Part shown: positions 51,582 to 59,481 of the stretch, one piece after another
Layout: each line of letters begins with the position of its first letter
Position numbering within the stretch: the first letter of the stretch is position 1
From: CAZSXU01 sp964610505
Lineage (GTDB): Bacteria > Arandabacterota > Arandabacteria > JAGLYR01
Length of the DNA stretch: 64,000 nt
Assembly (NCBI GenBank): GCA_964610505.1
Contig: CAZSXU010000002.1
Location: 62,001-126,000, forward strand
Direction: 5' to 3'
The notes under the pieces: generated by a model
What the model was told of the DNA's origin: nothing
Databases searched by the model: none
What the model saw: the letters and a program-made list of their open reading frames with translations, nothing else
Translations under genes and position numbers: made by a program

Positions 51582-52571
51582 TTGACCCTCCTTCGCGAAG
51601 GTGAGCGGCGAATTCTGGAGATGCTCAGGAGTCGGGAGGGCGGTGACGTCGCGTGGGACGAGCTCTGTCGCAGAACGGAGATGGACCGGGCCGACGCGGC
51701 TCGCGCCGTCGACGGGCTCCTGGGTTCGGGGTATCTCATCGAGGAGCGGGCGGGGCACGGCGTTCGCCTGGTGGGCGAACCCGAGCCGTTCTCGGTGGAT
51801 GGAGTTTCGTCTCTTGCTCCTCCGGGATTTCTGTCGGACGTGCACGTGTTCGGCCTCGCGGGCTCGACCAACGAAATCGCCTCTCGACTGGCCGCCGGGC
51901 GACCCGGACGGAATGCCATCGTCCTTGCGGAGGCGCAAACGTCCGGAAAGGGCCGGCACCGGCGCCGGTGGTTTTCCCCGGGGGGCGTGGGGCTGTGGTT
52001 CTCGCTGGTGCTTTGGCCCGATCTGGACGTCGCAGGGATGACGTCCCTTGGGTTGGTGGCCTCGATTGCGGTGGCGTCCGCCGTTCGGCGTCAGCTGTCG
52101 CTGGACGCCGTCGTGAAGTGGCCCAACGACGTTTTGATCGGCGACCGGAAAGTGTGCGGGATTCTTTCGGAGCTGGGAGACGCGGGAGGGGTGCCGTGTG
52201 CGGTGGTTGGCATGGGCATCAACGTCAACCAGCGGGAGGAGGACTTCCCGGAATCGTTTCGCCGCTTGGCCTGCTCTCTTCGCATGCACGCTGGCGGAAT
52301 CGTTGATAGACGAGTGATGCTTCGCGCCGTTCTGGAGGAAATGGCGGGGCGGTATCGTCGGGTCGAGCGGGAGGGGTTCTCTCCATTCCGCGTGGAGTGG
52401 GAGACGCTGTCGTCGATGCTGGGTCAAACCGTTCGACTGGCCGAAGGCCGATGCTCCGTCACGGGGACCGTGCTCGGGGTGGCCGATTCGGGCGCGCTTC
52501 GGATCTGCGACCGATCGGGAGAGGAACACCACGTGGTTGCCGGGGACGTCGAGATTCTCGACCGGGGGTGA
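51582..52571 (+). CDS. birA: Bifunctional biotin ligase / biotin operon repressor
   Basis: A 329-residue BirA with an N-terminal winged-helix domain (residues 1-65, ILEMLRSREGGDVAWDELCR) and the ligase domain: STNEIASRL, then the biotin-adenylate loop AQTSGKGRHRRRWFSPGG, VKWPNDVLIGDRKVCGILSE and the C-terminal SH3-like region. It attaches biotin to carboxyl carrier protein and can repress biotin genes. GAGAGGAA lies 5 bases before TTG 51582. coaX follows, a common birA-coaX arrangement. Confidence 0.94.
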   Translation: MTLLREGERRILEMLRSREGGDVAWDELCRRTEMDRADAARAVDGLLGSGYLIEERAGHGVRLVGEPEPFSVDGVSSLAPPGFLSDVHVFGLAGSTNEIASRLAAGRPGRNAIVLAEAQTSGKGRHRRRWFSPGGVGLWFSLVLWPDLDVAGMTSLGLVASIAVASAVRRQLSLDAVVKWPNDVLIGDRKVCGILSELGDAGGVPCAVVGMGINVNQREEDFPESFRRLACSLRMHAGGIVDRRVMLRAVLEEMAGRYRRVEREGFSPFRVEWETLSSMLGQTVRLAEGRCSVTGTVLGVADSGALRICDRSGEEHHVVAGDVEILDRG

Positions 52572-52575
52572 ACCC

Positions 52576-53340
52576 ATGATCTTGGCCGTGGACGTCGGGA
52601 ATACGGAAACGCACATCGGGCTATTCGGTGAGAACGCGTTGGTGCGCGACTGGCGCTTCGTGACGAAGCCCATCCGCACGGTGGACGAGTGCGCGCACGC
52701 AATGGCTGATCTGCTGGAACAGGCCGATGCGGCGCGCACCGATCTTGAGGGAATCGTGATCGGCTCCGTGGTGCCGGCCGCTACCGGATCCTTCGCTGAG
52801 GTTGCCCTCCGGTGGGTCGGAAAGAATCCGCTCATCGTGGGGCCGGATCTTGTCATGCCGGTGAAGATCTGCACCAAAGTCCCGGAGCAGGTGGGCGCCG
52901 ACAGGATCGCCAACGCCGTGGCCGGCTGTCAGTGGCGTGAGCCGCCGCTGGTGGTCGTGGACCTGGGAACGGCCACCACCTTCGACGTCATTGCGAGGGG
53001 TGCCCGGTACCTCGGGGGTGTCATCTTCCCCGGCGTGACGACGTCTCTCGCCGAGCTGGTTCGGAGAACGGCGAAGTTGACCGGTATCGAAATCTGCAGG
53101 CCCGATCGCGTCATCGGAACCGATACGGAGGAGTGCATGCAGTCGGGCATCGTGTTGGGAAGTGCCGACATGATCGACGGTTTGCTCCGGCGCATCTGGC
53201 GAGAGCTGGGCGAGGAGTGCCCGGCGATCGTGACCGGCGGGCTCGGGTCCTCGATCGCCCCCCTGTGCTCAAACGTTGATGAGATCGACCCTCACCTTAC
53301 CCTCAAGGGTCTGAAGATCCTGTTTGACCTCAATCGGTAG
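52576..53340 (+). CDS. coaX: Type III pantothenate kinase
   Basis: A 254-residue ASKHA-fold kinase making 4'-phosphopantothenate, the first step of CoA synthesis. MILAVDVGNTETHIGLF is the phosphate-1 motif, GADRIANAVAG the pantothenate-binding region and VVDLGTATTFDVIA the phosphate-2 motif. ATG 52576 lies 4 bases after the birA stop, with GGGGGTGAA as a ribosome-binding site. It complements panB and panC at 58642-60329 in the CoA pathway. Confidence 0.95.
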   Translation: MILAVDVGNTETHIGLFGENALVRDWRFVTKPIRTVDECAHAMADLLEQADAARTDLEGIVIGSVVPAATGSFAEVALRWVGKNPLIVGPDLVMPVKICTKVPEQVGADRIANAVAGCQWREPPLVVVDLGTATTFDVIARGARYLGGVIFPGVTTSLAELVRRTAKLTGIEICRPDRVIGTDTEECMQSGIVLGSADMIDGLLRRIWRELGEECPAIVTGGLGSSIAPLCSNVDEIDPHLTLKGLKILFDLNR

Positions 53341-53578
53341 GCGGCAGCCTGTCGGTCTGCTTCCGCCCCCAGTCCGTGGACCGTGGTCTGACCGTCCGTG
53401 CATCGGTTTGACCCCTCTTCGAGAGATCGGGGGACGGTGTCTTGCCATTGGCAACATGAAGCCGTTGTCTTGAGCCGAAAAACGGTGAAAAACAAAGATA
53501 AAAGGCTATTTCTACCTCTAGTATACCTCTGAGGTTCCCAGAGGTCACGTGACACGTACTAACACATCTATATAAAGC
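53341..53578. other. Intergenic region before the groESL promoter
   Basis: About 240 bases without a gene. It contains the hairpin ACCTCTG-AGGTTCC-CAGAGGT and, at 53544-53553, the perfect palindrome GTCACGTGAC. A short A/T-rich patch (ACAAAGATAAAAGG) also occurs. Either inverted repeat could be a regulator site or, for the first, a weak terminator of the birA-coaX unit. Confidence 0.5.
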
Positions 53579-53607
53579 TTGCAAATTCGCCGCCTGTTGC
53601 GTATATT
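53579..53607 (+). promoter_or_regulatory. Probable groESL promoter
   Basis: TTGCAA (53579-53584), a 17-base spacer, then TATATT (53602-53607), immediately upstream of the CIRCE operator. The arrangement is standard for HrcA-controlled chaperonin operons. Confidence 0.7.
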
Positions 53608-53620
53608 GTCCTGGAAACTA

Positions 53621-53647
53621 CTGGCACTCCTCTATCGGGAGTGCTAA
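53621..53647 (+). promoter_or_regulatory. CIRCE operator (HrcA binding site)
   Basis: CTGGCACTC, a 9-base spacer, then GAGTGCTAA. The right arm is perfect and the left arm matches TTAGCACTC at 7 of 9 positions. It covers the expected transcription start of groESL, so HrcA is the likely heat-shock repressor. hrcA itself is not in the window. Confidence 0.88.
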
Positions 53648-53742
53648 TGGGCGCTCCCTGGGATGCTGGGGGGTGCGCCCTTGTGGTCAGAGGTACATCG
53701 GAATCGGTGTGTAGGACTACGTTTTTGGAGGGAGGGCTCAAG

Positions 53743-54027
53743 GTGAACATCAAACCGTTGCACGATCGTGTGTTGGTCAAGCCGGCCAAAGAGAAGGAAG
53801 TCAAGAAAGGCGGGATCATCATTCCGGACACGGCCAAAGAAAAGCCCCAGGAGGGGACCGTATCGGCAGTCGGCCCGGGGCGGCTCCTGGAGTCGGGTAC
53901 GAGAGTGGCCCTCGATGTCAAGAAAGGCGACCGGGTTCTCTACGGGAAGTATTCGGGAACGGAAGTCAAGGTCGACGATGGCGAGTACCTGATTCTCAAA
54001 GAGTCGGACATCCTGGCAATCGTCTAG
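53743..54027 (+). CDS. groES: Co-chaperonin GroES
   Basis: A 94-residue GroES. VNIKPLHDRVLVKPAKEKEV is the start, GGIIIPDTAKEKPQEGTV is the mobile loop region, and VLYGKYSGTEVKVDDGEYLI the roof strand. It caps the GroEL ring. GTG 53743 is preceded by GGAGGGAGGG at ideal spacing; upstream sequence is the CIRCE/promoter leader, not coding. Confidence 0.97.
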   Translation: MNIKPLHDRVLVKPAKEKEVKKGGIIIPDTAKEKPQEGTVSAVGPGRLLESGTRVALDVKKGDRVLYGKYSGTEVKVDDGEYLILKESDILAIV

Positions 54028-54109
54028 CCGTGCCGGTTGGCGGGACGTGTTCCTGCTCGACGCACAAGCTGCTCGCAGGCCGAATGGCGCTGAAAGGAGA
54101 TACTGGATA

Positions 54110-55747
54110 ATGCCGAAACAAATCGAATTTGAATCCGCCGCCCGAGAGAGTCTCAAGATCGGGGTGGACAAGCTCGCAAACGCCGTGAAGGTGACCCTCG
54201 GGCCCCGGGGCCGGAACGTGATTCTCGACAAGAAATTCGGATCCCCCACCATCACCAACGATGGGGTGACGATCGCCAAGGAAATCGAGCTGGAGGATCC
54301 GTACGAAAACATGGGGGCGCAGATGGTCAAGGAAGTCGCCACCAAGACCCAGGACGTGGCGGGAGACGGTACGACCACGGCGACCCTGCTGGCCCAGTGT
54401 ATGATTCATCAGGGCATCCGCAACGTCACCGCCGGATCCAACCCCATGTATATCAAACGCGGAATGGAGAAAGCCGTCGAAGGGGCGGTGGACGCGGTGC
54501 GCCGGCAGAGTAAACAGGTCAAAGGCCGGGACGAAATCGCTCAGGTGGCGACCATCTCCGCCAACAACGACAGTGAAATCGGAGAGCTCATCGCCGACGC
54601 CATGGAGAAGGTGGGCAAGGACGGCGTGATCACGGTCGAGGAAGCCAAGAGCATGGACACCTCGCTTGAGGTCGTCGAAGGCATGCAGTTCGACCGCGGG
54701 TACCTGTCTCCGTACTTCGTGACGGATGCGGAGCGGATGGAGTGCGTTCTGGAAGATCCCTACATTCTGATCCACGACAAGAAGATCAGCTCGATGAAGG
54801 ATCTCCTTCCCGTTCTCGAGAAGATCGCCCAGATCGGCAAGCCACTCCTGGTCATCTGCGAGGACGTGGAGGGTGAGGCCCTGGCGACGCTGGTGGTGAA
54901 CAAGCTTCGTGGGACGCTGCAGTGCGCCGCCGTGAAGGCGCCGGGATTCGGGGATCGGCGCAAGGCGATGCTCGAGGATGTTGCCGTGCTGACCAACGGT
55001 CGTGTGATCTCGGAAGAGGTCGGATTCAAGCTCGAGAACGCCACGGTGACCGATCTGGGTCGCGCCAAGCGCGTGACGATCGACAAGGACAACACGACGA
55101 TCGTCGAGGGCGGTGGAAAGAAGTCCGAGATCCAGGGCCGGGTCAACCAGATTCGGAAGCAGATTGAGGATTCGACGTCCGACTACGACCGCGAGAAGCT
55201 GCAGGAACGCCTGGCGAAGCTGGCCGGCGGCGTAGCCGTGATCAACGTCGGTGCCGCGACCGAGACCGAGATGAAGGAGAAGAAGGCGCGAGTCGAGGAC
55301 GCGCTTGCGGCCACGCGCTCGGCCGTGGAGGAAGGGATTGTCCCGGGCGGCGGCGTCGCGCTTCTCAGAGCCATCGACGCCGTGAGCAAGCTGGAGCTCG
55401 AGGGCGAGGAACAGATCGGCGTGGATATCATCGCTCGCGCGCTCGAGGAGCCGCTTCGGACCATTGCGACCAATGCCGGCAACGAAGGTTCCATTGTCGT
55501 CGAGCAGGTGAAGAAGATGAAAGCCGCCATGGGATTCAATGCGGCGAAGAACGTGTACGAAGATCTGGTCAAGGCGGGCATCGTGGACCCGACCAAGGTA
55601 GCCCGGAGCGCCCTGCAGAATGCGGCCAGCATTGCCGCTCTGCTGCTGACGACCGAGGCGATCGTGACCGAGAAGCCTTCGGAAGAGGACAAGAACCCGA
55701 TGCCGGCCGGGGGAATGGGCGGTATGGGGGGCATGGGCGGGTACTAG
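54110..55747 (+). CDS. groEL: Chaperonin GroEL
   Basis: A 545-residue GroEL of normal length. VTLGPRGRNVILDKKFGSPT and DVAGDGTTTATLLAQ are the ATP-binding motifs (the catalytic Asp in GDGTTT), and the C-terminal tail is GGMGGMGGMGGY. AAAGGAGATA precedes ATG 54110. It forms the 14-mer folding chamber and is co-transcribed with groES under CIRCE control. A terminator follows. Confidence 0.98.
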   Translation: MPKQIEFESAARESLKIGVDKLANAVKVTLGPRGRNVILDKKFGSPTITNDGVTIAKEIELEDPYENMGAQMVKEVATKTQDVAGDGTTTATLLAQCMIHQGIRNVTAGSNPMYIKRGMEKAVEGAVDAVRRQSKQVKGRDEIAQVATISANNDSEIGELIADAMEKVGKDGVITVEEAKSMDTSLEVVEGMQFDRGYLSPYFVTDAERMECVLEDPYILIHDKKISSMKDLLPVLEKIAQIGKPLLVICEDVEGEALATLVVNKLRGTLQCAAVKAPGFGDRRKAMLEDVAVLTNGRVISEEVGFKLENATVTDLGRAKRVTIDKDNTTIVEGGGKKSEIQGRVNQIRKQIEDSTSDYDREKLQERLAKLAGGVAVINVGAATETEMKEKKARVEDALAATRSAVEEGIVPGGGVALLRAIDAVSKLELEGEEQIGVDIIARALEEPLRTIATNAGNEGSIVVEQVKKMKAAMGFNAAKNVYEDLVKAGIVDPTKVARSALQNAASIAALLLTTEAIVTEKPSEEDKNPMPAGGMGGMGGMGGY

Positions 55748-55778
55748 GTGCCCGGATCCACGGTCCATGCGTGAACCG

Positions 55779-55810
55779 AAATCGGACTGCCCGTTCGGGC
55801 GGTCCGATTT
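55779..55810 (+). terminator. Terminator after groEL
   Basis: A 14-bp stem (one G-U pair) with arms starting AAATCGGAC and ending GTCCGATTT, around a GTTC loop, 31 bases after the groEL stop. The downstream U-run is short (TTTCGCGTT), so efficiency may be modest. Confidence 0.75.
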
Positions 55811-55895
55811 CGCGTTCGTCCTCTGCTTGAGGCACCCCTCGCAGATCTCCTCGGTCTTGCCCGGCACGTCGCTTGCGGGCCCCTCCCTTTTGCCC

Positions 55896-55925
55896 TTGAC
55901 ACCCCCTCCGACGAGGGCGTAACCT
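55896..55925 (+). promoter_or_regulatory. Probable promoter of the dapL operon
   Basis: A perfect TTGACA (55896-55901), an 18-base spacer and TAACCT (55920-55925), about 50 bases before the dapL start. Confidence 0.5.
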
Positions 55926-55976
55926 GCGGTATGAATAGACGTTGGACGTCCGAAGCAGCCAACCCTTGGAGGGCCG

Positions 55977-57176
55977 ATGCCCCCCGGCCGAGGCAGGAAG
56001 CAGATCGTGTTCGAGCGGGCAGCTCGCCTCCAGAAGCTTCCCCCGTATCTGTTTGTGGAGATCGATAAGAAGAAGCAGGACGCCCTCGGGCAGGGCATGG
56101 ATCTCGTGGATCTGGGCATCGGAGACCCGGATCTTGCCACGCCCGCCCGGATCGTGGAGAAGCTCCGCCGGGAAGTCCTCCGGCCCGCCCATCATCGCTA
56201 TCCTTCCACACAGGCACTGGACGCGTTTTCCACCGCGGCCGCGCGCTGGTTCAAACGGCGCTACGGCGTAAGCGTGAATCCGGCGACCGAGATCCTGCCG
56301 GTCATCGGGACCAAGGAAGGACTCGGGCATTTCCCGCTGGCCTTCGTCAACCCGCGCGACGTGGTCCTCGTTCCGGATCCGGCGTACCCGGTGTATCACT
56401 CGGCCACGATCCTGGCAGGAGGGACATCGAAGCGTCTACCGCTTCTTGAGAAGAACGATTTCCTCCCGGATCTGGACGCTGTCGATCGCTCCACGCGCTC
56501 GCGCGCGAAGGTGCTCTTTCTCAACTACCCGAACAATCCGACCGCAGCCGTGGCGGACCGGGCATTCTACCGGCGTGCGGTGGACTTCGCCCTGAAGAAT
56601 GAAGTGATCCTGGTCAACGACGCCGCGTACGCGGAGATCACGTACGACGGGTACGTCTGCCCGAGTCTGCTTGAGGAGAGAGGCGCGTCCCGGGTGGCGA
56701 TTGAATTCCACTCCTTCTCCAAGACGTACAACATGTGCGGTTGGCGTGTGGGATTCGCGGTCGGCAACGCGGATCTGATCGCCGGGTTGGCCAAGCTGAA
56801 ATCCAACCTCGACTCGGACCAGTTCGGAGCCATCCTGGGTGCGGCCACAGCAGCGCTCAAGGGTGGCGCGGCCGAGCGGAAGAAAATGCTCGCCGTCTAC
56901 CGAGAGCGCAGGGATATTCTGGTGGGCGGGCTTCGCGATCTGGGTTGGGAGGTTCGAAGTCCCAGGGCGACCTTCTACATCTGGGTGCGCGTGCCGGGCC
57001 GGAAGGACTCGATCCAATTCGCATCCGAGCTCATCCGGCGGGCGGGGATCGTGACCGCGCCGGGGGTTGGATTCGGAAAGGCCGGGGAAGGATACATCCG
57101 GATGTCTCTGACCTGTGGAACGCCCAAGATCCGGAAGGCCGTCCGGAGGCTGAAGCGCGCCGGTTTCCGCGCGTAG
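55977..57176 (+). CDS. dapL: LL-diaminopimelate aminotransferase-like class I/II aminotransferase
   Basis: A 399-residue PLP enzyme. The N-terminal AARLQKLPPYLFVEIDKKKQ is characteristic of DapL, which converts tetrahydrodipicolinate directly to LL-diaminopimelate, bypassing the succinylated route. YPNNPTAAVADRAFY is the cofactor-binding motif, HSFSKTYNMCGWRVGFAVG contains the PLP-binding Lys, and the C-terminus has the family Arg for the alpha-carboxylate. A related alanine/aspartate aminotransferase remains possible. GGAGG lies 6 bases before ATG 55977. Confidence 0.8.
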   Translation: MPPGRGRKQIVFERAARLQKLPPYLFVEIDKKKQDALGQGMDLVDLGIGDPDLATPARIVEKLRREVLRPAHHRYPSTQALDAFSTAAARWFKRRYGVSVNPATEILPVIGTKEGLGHFPLAFVNPRDVVLVPDPAYPVYHSATILAGGTSKRLPLLEKNDFLPDLDAVDRSTRSRAKVLFLNYPNNPTAAVADRAFYRRAVDFALKNEVILVNDAAYAEITYDGYVCPSLLEERGASRVAIEFHSFSKTYNMCGWRVGFAVGNADLIAGLAKLKSNLDSDQFGAILGAATAALKGGAAERKKMLAVYRERRDILVGGLRDLGWEVRSPRATFYIWVRVPGRKDSIQFASELIRRAGIVTAPGVGFGKAGEGYIRMSLTCGTPKIRKAVRRLKRAGFRA

Positions 57177-57185
57177 GGGAGAGCC

Positions 57186-57734
57186 ATGGTTCGCGCGATG
57201 GATGAGCCCGTGTACATCGGGTTGGGATCGAATCTGGCCAACCGGCACGAGAACATCGTCCTGGCCCTTCTGCTTCTGGAGCGGGATCCGGGAATCCGCA
57301 TCTTGGCCTGTTCGAGCGCGTATCTGACCGAACCGGTGTCCGACCGTCCACAGCCGACCTTTCTCAACGCAGTGATCGAGCTGGAAACATCCTATCCGCC
57401 CTCGGCGCTGCTGGTGAAGCTGAAGGGGATCGAATCGGCGCTTGGGAGAATCGCCGGGAGACCCCTGGGGCCGAGGCCCATCGATCTTGACATTCTGATG
57501 TTCGGTTCCCGAGTCGTGCGCGAGCCGGGACTGATCATCCCGCACCCGAGGTTACAGGAGCGTCACTTCGTTCTCTATCCTCTGGCGGAGATTGCTCCCG
57601 AGCAACGACATCCGGTTTCGGGCGTCTCGGTTGCGGAGCTGAAACTGCGGCTGCCTCGAACGTATGATCCACCCAGACCCGTGGAGTGGGGGAGGATTCC
57701 CAGATGGTCGACTGTGTCCACCGTTACATCGTAG
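57186..57734 (+). CDS. folK: 2-amino-4-hydroxy-6-hydroxymethyldihydropteridine diphosphokinase
   Basis: A 182-residue HPPK transferring pyrophosphate to 6-hydroxymethyl-7,8-dihydropterin for folate synthesis. YIGLGSNLANRHENI at the start, FLNAVIELET, GRPLGPRPIDLDILMFG with the metal-binding DLD, and IPHPRLQERHFVLYPLAEIA are the family motifs. ATG 57198 is an alternative start. The 3' end overlaps the next gene by 31 bases. Confidence 0.93.
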   Translation: MVRAMDEPVYIGLGSNLANRHENIVLALLLLERDPGIRILACSSAYLTEPVSDRPQPTFLNAVIELETSYPPSALLVKLKGIESALGRIAGRPLGPRPIDLDILMFGSRVVREPGLIIPHPRLQERHFVLYPLAEIAPEQRHPVSGVSVAELKLRLPRTYDPPRPVEWGRIPRWSTVSTVTS

Positions 57735-58351
57735 TCGAGGGCGTGATCGGCGTGGGCAAGACGACCCTTGCCCGGCTCATGGCGAGGAAACTCCACGGGC
57801 ACCTCGAGCTGGAAGAGGTGGAAACGAATCCTTTCCTCAAGGATTTCTACGAGGACCGGCGGCGGTGGGCTTTCCAGACCCAGCTCTTTTTCCTGTTCAG
57901 CCGCTACCGGCAACAGCGCGAACTGGCGCAAATCGACCTGTTCCAGTCGCACGTCGTCAGCGACTACTTCTTTGCGAAGGACCGGATCTTTGCCTCCCTG
58001 AATCTGAGCGATGACGAGATGGCGCTCTACGACAAGATCATGGAATTGATGGAGCGGGAAGTCCCTCAGCCCGATGCGATCCTCTATCTCCAGGCGAGTA
58101 CCGATGTCCTGATGGAGAGGATTCGCAAGCGGGACCGATCCTTCGAGAGAAACATCACGACCGACTACATCGAGGGCCTCAACGAGGCCTACAGCCACTT
58201 CTTCTTCCACTACCGGGGAAGTCCCGTACTGGTGGTCAGTACGGACGAGGTCGATTTTCTCCGGCACGAGGCGTATGTTGACGACGTCGTGAGAGAGCTG
58301 AACCGATTGAGCAGTGGGGTTCGATACTACCGCCCCGCAGGCCGGGAGTAG
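57704..58351 (+). CDS. Deoxynucleoside kinase
   Basis: A 215-residue P-loop kinase of the deoxyadenosine/deoxyguanosine kinase family. The Walker A is YIVVEGVIGVGKTTLARLMA (near residues 8-27), ETNPFLKDFYEDRRRW follows, the catalytic-base region is near VVSDYFFAKDRIFASLNL, and ERIRKRDRSFERNITTDYI is the lid/base-recognition segment. It phosphorylates deoxynucleosides for salvage. GGAGG precedes ATG 57704 at good spacing. It overlaps folK by 31 bases. Its last codons and stop seed a large 44-bp tandem array. Confidence 0.9.
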   Translation: MVDCVHRYIVVEGVIGVGKTTLARLMARKLHGHLELEEVETNPFLKDFYEDRRRWAFQTQLFFLFSRYRQQRELAQIDLFQSHVVSDYFFAKDRIFASLNLSDDEMALYDKIMELMEREVPQPDAILYLQASTDVLMERIRKRDRSFERNITTDYIEGLNEAYSHFFFHYRGSPVLVVSTDEVDFLRHEAYVDDVVRELNRLSSGVRYYRPAGRE

Positions 58352-58667
58352 ACTGTGATCCGCAAGAAGATAACGGCGCCGCAGGCCGGGAGTAGACTGT
58401 GATCCGCAAGAAGATAACGGCGCCGCAGGCCGGGAGTAGACTGTGATCCGTAAGAATATGACNNNNNNNNNNNNNNNNNNNNNNNNNNNNNNNNNNNNNN
58501 NNNNNNNNNNNNNNNNNNNNNNNNNNNNNNNNNNNNNNNNNNNNNNNNNNNNNNNNNNNNNNAAGAAGATAACGGCGCCGCAGGCCGGGAGTAGACTGTG
58601 ATCCGTAAGAATATGACTGTACCGCAGGCTGGGGGCAAACCGTGATCCGTAAGAAGATGACCGTACC
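58333..58667 (+). repeat. 44-bp tandem repeat array spanning the kinase stop and the panB start
   Basis: Units begin at 58337, 58381, 58425, (gap) and 58580, 58624, a strict 44-base period on each side of the N run. Each carries GCAGGCCGGGAGTAG, i.e. the kinase tail codons and stop, then ACTGTGATCCGCAAGAAGAT, i.e. a Shine-Dalgarno (GGGAG), a GTG and the first codons of a panB-like start. The last unit is diverged and provides the real panB start. Copy number is unknown because of the gap. Confidence 0.92.
58463..58562. other. Assembly gap (100 N)
   Basis: Exactly 100 N, the usual placeholder for a gap of unknown size, inside the 44-bp repeat array. The gap was almost certainly caused by the repeats. 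Confidence 0.98.
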
Positions 58668-59481
58668 GTGTATCCGAAAGATGAAGTCACGCAACGAGAA
58701 GATCGCCGTACTCACCGCGTATGACTTTCCCACGGCGAAGTTGCTCGACAAGGCCGGAGTCGAGATTCTCCTGGTCGGCGACAGCCTCGGCATGGTGGTT
58801 CTCGGGTATGAGAACACCCTTCCGGTGACTCTGGAAGAGATGATCCACCACACGTCCGCCGTTGCCCGAGCCAAGCCCAGCGCGCTCGTGGTCGCGGATA
58901 TGCCCTTTATGTCCTTCCAGGTGGACCCGACGGAGACGGTCCGCAACGCGGGTCGGCTGGTGAAAGAAGGCGGGGCGGAGGCGGTGAAGATCGAGGGCGG
59001 AACGAGGGCGGTTCCGATGGTCGAGGCCATCGTGCGGGCGGGAATCCCCGTGATGGGCCACGTGGGTCTCACGCCGCAATCCGTGCATCAAATGGGCGGC
59101 TATCGAGTCCAGGGGCGAGGCCCCGACGCGGGCGCGAAAGTGGTTGAGGGCGCGCGGGCCCTGGAGACGGCCGGGTGTTTCTCCGTCGTTCTCGAGGGCA
59201 TCCCGTCCGGGCTGGCTCGAAAGGTCACGAAAGCGGTCGGCATTCCAACCATCGGAATCGGGGCGGGAGGGGCGTGCGACGGGCAAGTTCTCGTGATTCA
59301 CGATCTGCTGGGTCTTGTCGAAGAGTTTCAACCCAAGTTCGTGAAGCGATATGACGACACCGGGGTCCGGATTCGAAACGCCGTGGAGCGCTACGTGGCG
59401 GAAGTCAAGGCCGGAGAATTCCCCGGGCCCGAACACGGCTATGAGGACGGAAAACGGACCGGCAAAGAGGGTGGGTCATGA
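58642..59481 (+). CDS. panB: 3-methyl-2-oxobutanoate hydroxymethyltransferase
   Basis: A 279-residue TIM-barrel enzyme making ketopantoate from alpha-ketoisovalerate and methylene-THF. VAVLTAYDFPTAKLLDKAGV-like sequence, VEILLVGDSLGMVVLGYENT (metal-binding Asp), HHTSAVARAKPSALVVADMP, HVGLTPQSVHQMGGYRVQG and TIGIGAGGACDGQVLVIHDL (near residues 193-212) are family motifs. GTG 58642, six bases after GGGGG, starts MIRKKMTVPCIRKMK, the expected N-terminal length for PanB, and lies in the last unit of the 44-bp array. ATGA overlap with panC. Confidence 0.95.
   Translation: MIRKKMTVPCIRKMKSRNEKIAVLTAYDFPTAKLLDKAGVEILLVGDSLGMVVLGYENTLPVTLEEMIHHTSAVARAKPSALVVADMPFMSFQVDPTETVRNAGRLVKEGGAEAVKIEGGTRAVPMVEAIVRAGIPVMGHVGLTPQSVHQMGGYRVQGRGPDAGAKVVEGARALETAGCFSVVLEGIPSGLARKVTKAVGIPTIGIGAGGACDGQVLVIHDLLGLVEEFQPKFVKRYDDTGVRIRNAVERYVAEVKAGEFPGPEHGYEDGKRTGKEGGS

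Noticed and set aside
53996..56140. A 714-codon - strand open frame opposite groEL
   Set aside because: It runs through groEL and the dapL start; groEL is certain, so this is a shadow.
58337..58667. CRISPR array
   Set aside because: Units are directly adjacent with no unique spacers and they derive from the kinase and panB ends; no cas genes are present.
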